Part shown: piece by piece, positions 32,198-41,172 of the stretch
Layout of the letters: each line of letters opens with the position of its first letter
Numbering within the stretch: position 1 is the stretch's first letter
NCBI RefSeq assembly: GCF_014349155.1
Contig: NZ_JACSIT010000152.1
Location: forward strand, 62,001 to 126,000
Direction: 5' to 3'
From: Neolewinella lacunae
GTDB lineage: Bacteria > Bacteroidota > Bacteroidia > Chitinophagales > Saprospiraceae
Length of the DNA: 64,000 nt
Made by a program: the position numbers and the translations under genes
The notes under the pieces: model-generated
Database searches by the model: none
Seen by the model: only the letters and a program-made list of their open reading frames with translations
What the model was told of the DNA's origin: nothing

Positions 32198-33649
32198 ATG
32201 AACCGTAATTTTCTTTTCCTCTTGCTGTCGCTTTCCCCCCTGTTGCCGGGCTGGAGCCAGACGACGGTCCAGCAGTCCGTGCGGGCTTTTGCCCTCCACG
32301 ATCAACTGGCGGGCGCGGCCATTTCCATTGACGTAATCGACGTGGCCACGGGCCAGCGGGTGGCCTACCACCAGCCGGAACTGGCCTGCATCCCGGCCTC
32401 CACCCTCAAGCTCATCACCACGGCTGCGGCCCTGGAAATACTGGGCGAGGGGCACCGTTTCAAGACCGAACTCGTTGCCCGGGGCACCATTTCCGGCGGT
32501 GTGCTGCGGGGCGATCTTCACCTGGTGGGAGGCGGCGACCCCACGCTGGGCAGTCCTTATCTGGACGGCGTCCCCGGCCTGGAGGCGATGCTGGACCGCT
32601 GGGTGGCGGCCGTAAAAAAAGCAGGCATCACCAAAATCGAAGGCCGTGTGGTGGGCGACGGCAGCTACTACGGCACGGGGGCTGCGGCCGCCGGCTGGCC
32701 CTGGAGCGACCTGGGGAACTACTACGGTGCAGGGGTGTACGGACTGAACCTGCACGAAAATTTTTACTTCCTCGATTTGCTCCAACGCAGCCAGGAAGGC
32801 AGCACGCCGCTGGTCAATGCCATCCGCCCGCCGGTGCCCGGACTGCGGATCACCAACGAACTGCGCAGCGGCCCACGCGGCAGCGGAGACCAGGCTTATC
32901 TCTTCGGCGCACCTTTCGGCTACGACAATTACGTGCGGGGGACGATCCCCGCCGGCACCGGCCGCTTTACCATCAAGGGGGCCCTGCCCGATCCGCCCTT
33001 GTTTGCTGCCCAGACCTTCTGCCAGAAACTGCTGGCGGCCGGCATCACCGTTGCCCTGCCCGCCGAAAGCGACCGCAGCCTGGGCAGCGCCCGCTTCCAG
33101 GGGGGCAAAGTGCTGGATGTTTACACCTCGCCAAGCCTGCTTTCCATTATTGACCGGACCAACCTGCGCAGCCTCAACCTCTACGCCGAAACCCTGCTGC
33201 GGGAAATCAACAAAAGCCGGGGCGGGGAACTGCACGAGCTGGCGTCCACGGAAGTTATTATGGACTGGCTGGAGGCCAGGGGTGTGCCCACCACGGCGGT
33301 GAACATCGAGGACGGTAGCGGCCTCGGTACCCGCAACTTCTTTCCCGCTGCCTTCATGACGGCTTTCCTGCGCGGGGAGGCGGGCAACCGACGCTGGCGG
33401 GAAAGCATTCCCCTGGCCGGTCGCACCGGGTCGATGCAGCGCTACTTAAAAGGTACCCCGGCCGAAGGTAAACTCTACGCAAAAAGCGGCTCCGTAGCCG
33501 CCGCCCGTTGCTACGCAGGCTACGCCCTGCGCCCCGATGGCCGCGAATTGGCCTTCGCCATCATGGTCAATAATTATACGCAGGAGGGCGACCAACTGCG
33601 CAAGAACATGCTGGCCCTGATGCAGGATTTTTGCGCGCGTCCTTTGTAG
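32198..33649 (+). CDS. dacB: D-alanyl-D-alanine carboxypeptidase/endopeptidase, PBP4 (S13 family)
   Basis: The product is 483 residues from the ATG at 32198. A signal peptide ends LLPGWSQ. The penicillin-binding motifs are Ser68-x-x-Lys71 in PASTLKL, SLN in RSLNLYAE, and KSG in LYAKSGSVAAAR, the order and spacing of class C PBPs of the PBP4/DacB type with the large insertion after the first motif (GGGDPTLGSPYL). It trims or cuts peptidoglycan cross-links in the periplasm. A TATTTTG box 21 bases after a TTG in repeat copy 10 may be its promoter. The lipoprotein gene starts 10 bp downstream. Confidence 0.93.
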   Translation: MNRNFLFLLLSLSPLLPGWSQTTVQQSVRAFALHDQLAGAAISIDVIDVATGQRVAYHQPELACIPASTLKLITTAAALEILGEGHRFKTELVARGTISGGVLRGDLHLVGGGDPTLGSPYLDGVPGLEAMLDRWVAAVKKAGITKIEGRVVGDGSYYGTGAAAAGWPWSDLGNYYGAGVYGLNLHENFYFLDLLQRSQEGSTPLVNAIRPPVPGLRITNELRSGPRGSGDQAYLFGAPFGYDNYVRGTIPAGTGRFTIKGALPDPPLFAAQTFCQKLLAAGITVALPAESDRSLGSARFQGGKVLDVYTSPSLLSIIDRTNLRSLNLYAETLLREINKSRGGELHELASTEVIMDWLEARGVPTTAVNIEDGSGLGTRNFFPAAFMTAFLRGEAGNRRWRESIPLAGRTGSMQRYLKGTPAEGKLYAKSGSVAAARCYAGYALRPDGRELAFAIMVNNYTQEGDQLRKNMLALMQDFCARPL

Positions 33650-33659
33650 CCCTATCTTC

Positions 33660-34340
33660 ATGCCTTCTAAATCCCGCCTACCCATGCGCGTGCCCGCTAT
33701 TTTGCTCTTTCTCGCCCTTTACCTTGCCGCCTGCCAAGACGCCCCCCCGCCGCCGGTTGACGAAAGGCTCTACGAAAAAGAACCCAGCGAAAAGCCCATC
33801 GAACGCCTGGTCTGGCAAAAACCAGGGGCCGTACTGGATGCGATGGGAGACATCCGGGAAAAGGTCATTGCCGACATCGGGGCCGGCGAAGGCTTTTTCG
33901 CCACCCGTCTTGCACCGATTGCCGACCGCGTCATTGCCATCGAAATCAACGACAGCATCGTCGAACAGCTCAAAGTAATCCGGGAACTGGAACTGCCCAA
34001 AGAACTGCAAGTCCGCCTCGAACCCCGCCTGGCCCGCGAAGACGACCCCATGCTGGAAAACGGAGAAGTGGACATCATCCTCCTCGTCAACACCTTCATG
34101 TACATCGATAATCAGGTCGCCTACCTCAAAAAACTCTATCCCGCCCTGCGCCCCGACGGTCGCATCGTGATAGTTGACTGGAAAAAGCGCAATACCGCCA
34201 TTGGCCCGGATAAAGAAGACCGGGTAGCCCTTGGCAGCCTGGAAGATATGTTGACCGCAGCGGGCTTTCATCTGGTTTCCAGTGACGACATCACCCTGGA
34301 ATTTCAGTACATCGTAGTGGCCGATAAATTGCTCAAATAG
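33660..34340 (+). CDS. Methyltransferase-fold lipoprotein
   Basis: The product is 226 residues (alternative start 33684). A lipoprotein signal peptide with lipobox LAAC, followed by QDAPPPPV, precedes a class I SAM methyltransferase domain: motif I ADIGAGEGFFATRLA, the acidic IAIEIN, then DIILLVNTFMYID and a late RIVIVDWKK. The lipobox is odd for a SAM-dependent enzyme because SAM is made in the cytoplasm; the protein may have another role or work before export. It follows dacB after 10 bp and may be co-transcribed. The stop is 43 bp from the convergent RND gene. Confidence 0.83.
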   Translation: MPSKSRLPMRVPAILLFLALYLAACQDAPPPPVDERLYEKEPSEKPIERLVWQKPGAVLDAMGDIREKVIADIGAGEGFFATRLAPIADRVIAIEINDSIVEQLKVIRELELPKELQVRLEPRLAREDDPMLENGEVDIILLVNTFMYIDNQVAYLKKLYPALRPDGRIVIVDWKKRNTAIGPDKEDRVALGSLEDMLTAAGFHLVSSDDITLEFQYIVVADKLLK

Positions 34341-34383
34341 GGCAATCCCGCCTCCTGGGCCGGGCTGTAGATGCCTCTCCCGT

Positions 34384-36636
34384 TTAGGCGTTGGGGACTT
34401 CTGCGGGGTAGAGCCACTTCAAAAGTAAGGGAATGAGGAGCAAATCGCTGACCACGGCGCTGGCCAGCGTAACACTGATGAGCAGCCCGATGGTAACGCT
34501 GGGCGGATGGATGCTGAACAGCATGACCAAAAATCCGAAAAACAGCACCACTGACGTGAGGACGATGGCTTTGCCCGCCTCCCGGAAGGTGCGGTGGATG
34601 GCTTCTTCGACGGCTATTCCCCGGCTGCGGACCAGCTTGTACTTCGCCAGGAAATGAATGGTGTCGTCTACCGCAATTCCGAAGATGATGGCGAACACGA
34701 TGCTTACCCCTGCCTCCAGTTCAATGCCCAGGTAGCCGAGCATTGCCCCGGCCAGCAGGAGTGGTAGTAGGTTGGGGACCAGGCTCACCACCAGCATCCG
34801 CCAGCTCCTGAACAACAGGCCCATCAGTCCACAAACGATCAGGATGGCCACCCCCAGCCCCTGCAGCAGATTTTCCCGGATGTACTGAGCGTTTTTATCG
34901 ATGATGACGCCCGTTCCGGTGCTGCGTACACTGATCAGCGAAGTATCAATGTTGCTGGCAATCCAGGCGTCGGTCTGGCTTAAAAACACTTTAATACTGT
35001 CTGCCCCCAAGTCGTTGAGCCGGCTGGTGATCCTTGCTTTGGTGCGGTCTTCGCTCATCAGGACGTTGAGGTTCAGGGCCGGAATCTGGCTGGCCAGCTG
35101 CCGGTAACGCCGGTAGGTGGCCTCATCGGCGGGCAAGGTGTAAGCATCCGGCCGGTTGTTGTTGTACATCTGGTTGATGCTCCGGTAAACGGCCGTAATG
35201 CTGGCCGTACTTTCTACGGCGTCGAAACGCCTGACGTAATCCTCAATCTTGCCGATTTCCTGTAAGACGGCAAAGTCAGTAATCCGATGCGTGTCTTTGG
35301 CCGTCACCGCCATCTCGTAGGGCCGGAAACCCGAGAGCTCCCGCTCGAAAAAGAGAAAGTCTTCGGTAATCTTCCGGTTTTTGGGCAGGGCCGATTCGAT
35401 GCGGTAGTTGGTGGTTACCATGGAAATTCCTACCGCGCAAAGGATGACCACCGTCGCAACCCCGAGTTTGATCTTCCCCGGGCTGAGCTGCGTAAATTGG
35501 TAAGTCCGTTCCAGCAAGCGATCCCAGAAGGCCTGTTGGCGGCCAATCTTAACAATCTGGTCTACGCTCAAATAACTGAGCAAAGCGGTGGTAAAGAAAA
35601 TGACGGTCACGTAAGCCACCATCACGCCTAGCGCAGCGTTGATCCCAAAATCCCGGATGGGGTCAATACGGCTCGTCAGCAGGGTAGCGAAACCGACCGC
35701 CGTAGTCAGTGAAGTCAGCAGCGTGGCCAAGCCAATTTCCTTAATGGTATTGCGAATGGCCGTTTCCTTGTCTCTTCCCGCCCGCAGCTCGTCGATGTAC
35801 TTCGACATGATGTGGATGACGTCGGACGTACCCACAATGATCATCAAGACGGGGTAAAGCGCGGCGATGGCGTTCAGCTCCCGGCCCAGCAGACCGAGCA
35901 GGCCAATGAAGAGCAGCAGCCCCAGGCCGATGCTGACCAAAGACACCAAAATGCCCAGTGGCCGCCGGAACAGCAAAAACATGATCAAGGCCACCAACAA
36001 ACCCGAAATCACTGCCGATACGGATACCTCCCGCACCTGCATGGCCACCATTTCTTTCTGGAAATAGGCGGGGCCCAGGAAATGGTAATCCGGGAAATTG
36101 TACTGACTGAGGAGTGTTTCCAAGTCGTTTATCAACACCTGGCTTTGTTCCAGTTGGATCAGGCTGGGCGTTTTCATGGCCACAACCAGCGCGGTACCCC
36201 GCTCGTTGATGAGGTTGCCCACGAAGCGCTCATCCTGCATGATGCGCAGGCTATCGGCCGCGTAACGGGAAGGGTCATTGCGGTGAATGGCCGGCAGCGT
36301 TGTAACGGCAAAAGGGGTTTTCACCGGGTAGGCAAAGGTCGTCAGTGATTGTACGCCGTCCACCATCTCCAGGTCGCGGGCCGCCAGGGCAAAGTCGTGG
36401 GCTTCGGCCAAAAAAGCGGAGTCGAAAACTCCCGCCGGACGCTCCAGGGCAACGAGCAGGAAGTTGTCGTCGCCCTCAAACTCTTCGATAAATTCCAGGA
36501 AAAAGGCCAGGTCTTCGTCGCCCCGCGGGAAGAACTGGGTAAAGTCGAAGGAAAATTTCAGCCGGGTAAGCCCAAAGAGGGCCGCTACTGCGAAGAGAGC
36601 GAAGATGATCAGAACGGGAAGGCGGTATTGGCGCAT
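34384..36636 (-). CDS. RND superfamily exporter (MMPL/HAE3-like)
   Basis: The product is 750 residues with a first membrane helix (YRLPVLIIFALFAVAALF), a large periplasmic loop, a block of five helices (residues about 205-350), a sixth after about residue 390, a second periplasmic loop, and five more C-terminal helices. Family motifs include MIIVGTSDVIHIMSKY in the first half and IIFGIAVDDTIHFLAKYK in the second, each with the acidic residue used for proton flow. Members move lipids, hopanoids or other hydrophobic molecules across the inner membrane. It lies downstream of pdxA on the same strand with a 128-bp gap. Substrate unknown. Confidence 0.9.
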   Translation of the reverse strand: MRQYRLPVLIIFALFAVAALFGLTRLKFSFDFTQFFPRGDEDLAFFLEFIEEFEGDDNFLLVALERPAGVFDSAFLAEAHDFALAARDLEMVDGVQSLTTFAYPVKTPFAVTTLPAIHRNDPSRYAADSLRIMQDERFVGNLINERGTALVVAMKTPSLIQLEQSQVLINDLETLLSQYNFPDYHFLGPAYFQKEMVAMQVREVSVSAVISGLLVALIMFLLFRRPLGILVSLVSIGLGLLLFIGLLGLLGRELNAIAALYPVLMIIVGTSDVIHIMSKYIDELRAGRDKETAIRNTIKEIGLATLLTSLTTAVGFATLLTSRIDPIRDFGINAALGVMVAYVTVIFFTTALLSYLSVDQIVKIGRQQAFWDRLLERTYQFTQLSPGKIKLGVATVVILCAVGISMVTTNYRIESALPKNRKITEDFLFFERELSGFRPYEMAVTAKDTHRITDFAVLQEIGKIEDYVRRFDAVESTASITAVYRSINQMYNNNRPDAYTLPADEATYRRYRQLASQIPALNLNVLMSEDRTKARITSRLNDLGADSIKVFLSQTDAWIASNIDTSLISVRSTGTGVIIDKNAQYIRENLLQGLGVAILIVCGLMGLLFRSWRMLVVSLVPNLLPLLLAGAMLGYLGIELEAGVSIVFAIIFGIAVDDTIHFLAKYKLVRSRGIAVEEAIHRTFREAGKAIVLTSVVLFFGFLVMLFSIHPPSVTIGLLISVTLASAVVSDLLLIPLLLKWLYPAEVPNA

Positions 36637-36764
36637 TGGGGGAGGGGATTGCCGGCCGCAACTTGGTGCCCCTGGCCCGTAGCTGGTCCAGCGGACGGGG
36701 GGGAAGCACGAATGGCCAAAGCGCTAATAAAGTTTTGGTAAAATGGTTGGCCCGAACGGCTTAA

Positions 36765-37907
36765 TCAATTTTCCTTTTTACCGCGCCCAGACTTTCCGCC
36801 CGGCCGTTTGCCCGAGCGGGCACCGCCGCGGCTTTTTTCGCCGGAGGATTCCTTGGTTTTGCGCTTGTACACCAGGTGCATGCGGCTGGTCAGGGGGTTG
36901 GCAGTGTCGGCTTCGTAGCGGACGCGGTTGAAGTAGGCGTCGCGGGCCAGGAAGAGGGCGGCGATGAAGGAGTCCGGGCTGGCGCTGTCTTGCCCCACCA
37001 GGTCGTAGGCCGTGCCGTGGTCGGGGCTGGTCCGGATGGCGGGCAGCCCGGCCGTGAAGTTGACGCCCTTGCCAAAACTGAGGGCCTTGAAGGGGACCAA
37101 GCCCTGGTCGTGGTACATCGCCAGGACGGCGTCAAATTGATGCTGCTTACCAGCGCCGAAAAAGCCGTCGGCGGGGAAGGGGCCCATGGCCAGGATGCCG
37201 TTTTCCTTGGCTTGTTCTACGGCGGGGCGCACGACCTTGATGTCTTCGTCGCCAATACGCCCATCATCGCCGCCGTGGGGGTTGAGGGAAAGGACGGCGA
37301 TGACTGGCCGGACGATGCCGAAGTCGGCCCGCAGGCTGGCGTCCATGATCTTGAGCTTATCGAGAATCCGCTGGCGGGTGACGGCCCTGGCCACCTCGGA
37401 GACCGGGATGTGGTTGGTCACTACGCCCACGCGCAGGGTATCCGCCACCAGAAACATCAGGCTCTCGGTAGCCCCCAGGCTTTCGGTCAGCATCTCCGTG
37501 TGCCCAGGGTAGGGGAAACTTTCGCGGGGCATCACCGATTTATTGATGGGGGCGGTGACGATGGCATCAAGCCAGCCTTCTTTGAGGTCTTCCACGGCGC
37601 GGGCCAGGGCCAGGGCAGCGGCCTCACCGCCCTCGGCAGTGGGCTGGCCCGGGGCGAGGGGGAGGTCTTCCGGAAAAGCCTCTACCAGGTTGATCTGCCC
37701 GTCTTCGGCATCTTCGGCCGATGCGACGATGGCAAAATCAAACCGCTCAGCGGCCTTGCCCCGGTACTGTTGCAGGGCCGCCGCCGAAGCGTAAATGACG
37801 GGAGTGACCAGATCAAGCAGCCCCGGCCGGACGAGGGCCTTGATGACTACCTCGGGGCCAATCCCGTTGGGGTCGCCGATGGAAATACCGATTTGCAAAG
37901 GAGTCAT
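36765..37907 (-). CDS. pdxA: 4-hydroxythreonine-4-phosphate dehydrogenase with basic C-terminal tail
   Basis: The product is 380 residues from the ATG at 37907. It begins IGISIGDPNGIGPE, the PdxA signature, and has TAPINK, PGHTEML, and LSLNPHGGDDG with the metal-binding histidines, then MYHDQGLVPFKAL. PdxA oxidises 4-phosphohydroxy-L-threonine in vitamin B6 synthesis. The last ~35 residues (from YKRKTKESSGEK to the end) are almost all Lys, Arg, Gly and Ser and are extra compared with the usual length of about 330. The tail is not a known part of PdxA. A promoter-like TACCTTCG lies 48 bases upstream of the start. Confidence 0.93.
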   Translation of the reverse strand: MTPLQIGISIGDPNGIGPEVVIKALVRPGLLDLVTPVIYASAAALQQYRGKAAERFDFAIVASAEDAEDGQINLVEAFPEDLPLAPGQPTAEGGEAAALALARAVEDLKEGWLDAIVTAPINKSVMPRESFPYPGHTEMLTESLGATESLMFLVADTLRVGVVTNHIPVSEVARAVTRQRILDKLKIMDASLRADFGIVRPVIAVLSLNPHGGDDGRIGDEDIKVVRPAVEQAKENGILAMGPFPADGFFGAGKQHQFDAVLAMYHDQGLVPFKALSFGKGVNFTAGLPAIRTSPDHGTAYDLVGQDSASPDSFIAALFLARDAYFNRVRYEADTANPLTSRMHLVYKRKTKESSGEKSRGGARSGKRPGGKSGRGKKEN

Positions 37908-37955
37908 GCCTGCGGGATTTGGTGGTGGAATGCGGTTTAGCGCACCTTGGGAAGG

Positions 37956-37963
37956 CGAAGGTA
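37956..37963 (-). promoter_or_regulatory. Promoter -7 box of pdxA
   Basis: Minus strand TACCTTCG, one base off the TAnnTTTG consensus; a clear TTG at -33 was not seen. Confidence 0.4.
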
Positions 37964-38015
37964 GGCACGCCAGGGGTAGTGGCTTCCATCGGGACCTATC
38001 TTTTTGGCAAATGGG

Positions 38016-38023
38016 TATCTTTG
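38016..38023 (+). promoter_or_regulatory. Promoter -7 box with very short leader
   Basis: TATCTTTG ends 4 bases before the ATG at 38028. A message started about 6 bases downstream would have almost no leader. Confidence 0.45.
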
Positions 38024-38027
38024 CGGC

Positions 38028-38309
38028 ATGCCCAAACTGTTGCCGTTCGGTGTACTGCTGTTCCTTTGCTTCGCCTGCTCGCCCGAGCAGGACGAACTCA
38101 ACGTACGGCTGACGCTGGAAGACCGGGAGGAAATTGACCGCCGCGTCACGGCATACATGGATAGCCTGCGCCCCCTGCTTGATAGCCTCTGTACGGCGAG
38201 TATGACCGACCGCATTGCCATTGCAACCGACAGCATCGTGCAGCGCCGACTGGAAGAGGAAGCCCGCCTCCGGGCCCGCATTCCCCAAAATCTGCGCAAT
38301 GACCGCTAA
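38028..38309 (+). CDS. Small lipoprotein, unknown
   Basis: The product is 93 residues with a lipoprotein signal peptide (LLFLCFACSPEQ, lipidated Cys near residue 17). The mature part is short, charged and helix-prone (LEDREEIDRRVTAYMDSLRP, then RLEEEARLRARI), as in coiled-coil lipoproteins. No known family. It overlaps the next lipoprotein gene by 11 bp, so the two are co-translated and may act together at the cell envelope. Confidence 0.75.
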   Translation: MPKLLPFGVLLFLCFACSPEQDELNVRLTLEDREEIDRRVTAYMDSLRPLLDSLCTASMTDRIAIATDSIVQRRLEEEARLRARIPQNLRNDR

Positions 38310-38712
38310 TCCACGCCCGCTGCTCGCTGCCCTGGCCCTCCTGCTGCTGGCGGGCTGCCTGAGTGATGATTTTGACTCCAGCGCGGTGGTGGAAGCCCGC
38401 TTTCAGGAGCGCGTGCTTGCGCTGCGGGCCAACCTGTTGCGCGAGTGCCAGGACCGGGTGATGGAAAGCGCCCTGTTTCGGGCCGATTCTTTGTTGCTGG
38501 ACCGCGCCCGCCGCATGCGTCGCGTAGAGGGCCGCCCGCCCCGTCCGCCCCGCCCGGGAGAGCCGGAGGTCAAAATGCTCTCTTCCCCCCTGCCCCTGCG
38601 ACCGCTTTTCCCCTTCGAAATCCGCTTCGATACCCTGCTGCGCGATAGCCTGTACCGGGATAGCCTCCGCCTCGACAGCATTCGCCTCGAGCTTTTGCCG
38701 CAGGAAGGGTAA
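38299..38712 (+). CDS. Small lipoprotein, unknown
   Basis: The product is 137 residues from the ATG at 38299. The signal peptide ends in the lipobox LAGC (LLAALALLLLAGCLSDDF). The mature part is charged and probably helical (FQERVLALRANLLRECQDRV), followed by a proline-rich linker (RPPRPPRPGEPE) and a C-terminal stretch in which DSLxxDSL-like words repeat (RDSLYRDSLRLDSIRLELL). It overlaps the upstream lipoprotein by 11 bp. The family is unknown. A dispersed repeat core begins 6 bases after its stop codon. Confidence 0.75.
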   Translation: MTANPRPLLAALALLLLAGCLSDDFDSSAVVEARFQERVLALRANLLRECQDRVMESALFRADSLLLDRARRMRRVEGRPPRPPRPGEPEVKMLSSPLPLRPLFPFEIRFDTLLRDSLYRDSLRLDSIRLELLPQEG

Positions 38713-38718
38713 GTACCG

Positions 38719-38764
38719 GGGCGCGGCCGCAGGTGCCGGGTGCTGTAATTCAAGAGCAAGGAGC
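38719..38764 (+). repeat. Dispersed repeat, copy 11
   Basis: Core GGGCGCGGCCGCAGGTGC (38719-38736) and tail AGAGCAAGGAG near 38752-38762. It faces copy 12 across about 100 bases between the lipoprotein operon and the sigma-factor operon. Confidence 0.82.
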
Positions 38765-38831
38765 GTCGAACCAGGCATTTGCCCTGTGGATTGAGCAAAC
38801 GGAGGGACCCTTTGACTTTCCTCGCTCCTCG

Positions 38832-38881
38832 TCTTAACTCCCCCCTTTCGGGGGGCCGGGGGGGAGCACCTGCGGCCGCGC
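38832..38881 (-). repeat. Dispersed repeat, copy 12, with nested GC hairpin
   Basis: Plus-strand reading: CTCCTC tail words, then the hairpin CCCCCCTTTCGGGGGG, then the core GCACCTGCGGCCGCGC (38866-38881). The same hairpin-core junction occurs at copy 4. Confidence 0.75.
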
Positions 38882-38947
38882 AAAAAAACTTTTCCGCCGC
38901 TGTAACCTTCCGTCCATCGGGCAGTATACCTACCGAAGCCCCCAGCA

Positions 38948-39490
38948 ATGCCCACTGACGAGACACTGATGCAAGCCGTAGCCGGTGGTGACCTGCGGCA
39001 GCTCACTGAGCTGTACCAGCGTTACCGCAACCCGCTGTACGCTTATTTTCTGCGGCGGACGAACGCGCCCGCCCAGGCCGAAGACTTGTTGCAAAATGCC
39101 TTCGAAAGGATCATCCAGTACCGCCACTCCTACCGGGGCCCCGCCTTCCGGGCCTGGTTGTTTGCCATCGCCCGCAACGTCCTGCAAGACGAGCTGTGCA
39201 AAGGGGGCAAATTGCTGCTGGCCGACGGCTTCGACCTGGGAACCCTGGCCCACGCTACGCCAGCCCCCGACTGCGCCTGGGAAGCCCGCGAAACGCTGGG
39301 GCAAAGCCGCCAGGCGCTCGCCGGTCTCTCCACAGGCTACCGCGAAGTAGTGGAACTGGCCTGGCAACGGGGGCTGAAGTACGCCGAAATCGCCGCCGTC
39401 CTCGGTATTTCCGAAGCCAACGTCAAGGTCCGCATCCACCGGGCCATCAAACAACTGCGCGTCAATTACGCCAAACTGAACGAACAATGA
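38948..39490 (+). CDS. RNA polymerase ECF-type sigma factor
   Basis: The product is 180 residues. Region 2 is visible in LTELYQRYRNPLYAYFLRRT to AEDLLQNAFERIIQYRHSYRG and AFRAWLFAIARNVLQDEL; region 4 in LSTGYREVVELAWQRGLKYAEIAAVLGISEANVKVRIHRAIKQLR, a helix-turn-helix that reads the -35 element. Extracytoplasmic-function sigma factors direct RNA polymerase to envelope-related promoters. Its stop overlaps the start of the anti-sigma gene by 4 bp (ATGA), so the two are translationally coupled. The pair heads a module with two secreted DUF4097-like proteins. Confidence 0.93.
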   Translation: MPTDETLMQAVAGGDLRQLTELYQRYRNPLYAYFLRRTNAPAQAEDLLQNAFERIIQYRHSYRGPAFRAWLFAIARNVLQDELCKGGKLLLADGFDLGTLAHATPAPDCAWEARETLGQSRQALAGLSTGYREVVELAWQRGLKYAEIAAVLGISEANVKVRIHRAIKQLRVNYAKLNEQ

Positions 39491-40257
39491 AAACCATCAC
39501 CGAAGAAGCACTGATCGACTACCTGGCCGACGAGCTGCCCCCCGCCCAACGCCGCGCAGTGGAAGCGGCGCTGGAGAATGATGCTATGCTGCGGGCGGAG
39601 TTGGCCGAACTCCAGGCCCTCCTGAACGAGGTGGCGGGCCAACCCGATCCTGCACCCTCCGCCCGCGCCGACGCCCGCTTTGCCGCTGCCCTGGAGGCTG
39701 CCCTCGCCAACGCAGCACCGGCAGGCGCTAAACCCCTGGCCCGGGTGCGCAGCCTGCCCCGCTTCAGTTACCGGACAGTGGCCGCCGCCGTGGTCATCTT
39801 AGGGGTTTTTGCCAGCGGCTGGTACCTGGGCAACCGCGCGGACCGGAGCCTGGAACAAGAGCTGGCCGCCACCCGGGCGTTGATGTTGGAGCTGATGCAC
39901 AACGCCAGCCCCAGCACCCGCATCCAGGCCGCCACCGTGACCCTGGAACTGACCATTGCCGACCCGGTAAGCATCGGTCAACTTGGTTACCTGCTGCGCA
40001 ACGACGAAAGCGCCAACGTCCGCCTGGCTGCCTTAGACGCCCTGCGCCGCTTCACCGGCAGCGAACTGGCCCGGGCCGAACTCCTGGCGGCCATGGGGGA
40101 AGGCCCGCCCGATGTGGTGCGCTTTGAACTGATTGAAACCCTCGTACGCTGCCAGGAAGCCCGTGTCTTGCCCTATCTGGAAGACATCATCCAAACCGAT
40201 AGCCTCCCCCAGCCCGTTCGCGATGCCGCCCAGCTCGCCAGCTTCAAACTCATCTGA
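39487..40257 (+). CDS. Anti-sigma factor with periplasmic HEAT-repeat domain
   Basis: The product is 256 residues. The N-terminal part (ITEEALIDYLADELPPAQRRAVEAAL) is a cytoplasmic zinc-finger-like anti-sigma segment without the usual HxxxCxxC cysteines. A membrane helix follows at about residues 98-116 (VAAAVVILGVFASGWYLG). The periplasmic part contains HEAT-like helices (IQAATVTLELTIADPVSIGQLG, ANVRLAALDALRRFTG, DVVRFELIETLVRCQEARVL). It should bind the sigma factor and release it on an envelope signal. It overlaps the sigma gene by 4 bp. The HEAT domain suggests that a protein partner supplies the signal. Confidence 0.83.
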   Translation: MKTITEEALIDYLADELPPAQRRAVEAALENDAMLRAELAELQALLNEVAGQPDPAPSARADARFAAALEAALANAAPAGAKPLARVRSLPRFSYRTVAAAVVILGVFASGWYLGNRADRSLEQELAATRALMLELMHNASPSTRIQAATVTLELTIADPVSIGQLGYLLRNDESANVRLAALDALRRFTGSELARAELLAAMGEGPPDVVRFELIETLVRCQEARVLPYLEDIIQTDSLPQPVRDAAQLASFKLI

Positions 40258-40313
40258 TCCCTCCCGGGCCATTCAACTATACCTCCCAACCACCCCCAAT
40301 AAATTCAACTGCT

Positions 40314-41126
40314 ATGAAAAATGTCTTTTTGCTGATCGCTTTTCTCTCCTCCTTCTTCCTTGCCGCCCAGACCGAGCACCGCATTCCCCTGAGCGGTAAG
40401 GCGGTCGAGTTCAGGGAGATTGACCATCTGAAAATTGTTGGTTACGACGGGACGGAACTCAAGATCAACCGTGGCAACAGCTCGTCAAGGACCAACGATG
40501 AACGGGCGGCCGGACTCAAAAAGATCAGCGCTACCGGTAAACAAGACAATACGGGCTTAGGTCTCTCCGTCCAAACGATCGATGGCAAGGTGGTCGTCGA
40601 GCAAATCGGCCGCGGCGAAGGCACCATCACCGTGAGCGTACCCAACTCGGCCCTGGTGAAGGTGGTGCAGTCCACTTACCACGGCGGCGATCTGGTGGTG
40701 AATGACTTCAAAGGCGAACTGGACGTGACGATGAACTACCACCAGGTAATCTTGAACAACGCCTACGGCCCGCTCTCCATCAACACCATTTACGGGGGCA
40801 TCGAAACCAAATTTGCGGCCGGGCCCCCCAACCAGGACATCCGCCTCCATTCTACCTACGCCAACGTCGATCTCACCCTGCCTGCTGCTACCAAAGCCAA
40901 TTTGCGCCTGAATACGAGCTACGGAAGTATGTACACTGATTTCGACATTGACATCAAGGCGGGCTCCGTAGTTTCCAGCAAAGGCCAGCCCAGCGCCGTA
41001 GACTGGGATTCGGACGAAGCCCGCAGCCCCAAGGAACAGGACGGCCTGACGGGGACGATCAACGGCGGCGGAAAGCTCGTTTCCCTCACGGCCACCTACA
41101 AGAACGTTTACTTGCGCAAGCAGTAA
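40314..41126 (+). CDS. Exported DUF4097-like beta-repeat protein
   Basis: The product is 270 residues with a signal peptide (MKNVFLLIAFLSSFFLAAQ). The mature part has repeated short beta-strands with words such as VKVVQSTYHGGDLVVNDFKG, DVTMNYHQVILNNAYGPLS and IRLHSTYANVDLTLP, typical of DUF4097/putative adhesin right-handed beta-helix proteins. It follows the anti-sigma gene after 56 bp and resembles the next gene (41233-41988), so it is probably a product of gene duplication. It may be an envelope stress or surface protein under the upstream sigma factor. No T9SS tail. Confidence 0.82.
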   Translation: MKNVFLLIAFLSSFFLAAQTEHRIPLSGKAVEFREIDHLKIVGYDGTELKINRGNSSSRTNDERAAGLKKISATGKQDNTGLGLSVQTIDGKVVVEQIGRGEGTITVSVPNSALVKVVQSTYHGGDLVVNDFKGELDVTMNYHQVILNNAYGPLSINTIYGGIETKFAAGPPNQDIRLHSTYANVDLTLPAATKANLRLNTSYGSMYTDFDIDIKAGSVVSSKGQPSAVDWDSDEARSPKEQDGLTGTINGGGKLVSLTATYKNVYLRKQ

Positions 41127-41172
41127 AATTCTGCGGTCGCACTGTAACCTTTCTCCGCTTGCCAACGGCTTA

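Noticed and set aside
37908-38288. N-terminal extension of PdxA
   Set aside because: It covers the divergent lipoprotein gene and promoters; PdxA proteins start at the IGISIGDPNGIGPE motif.
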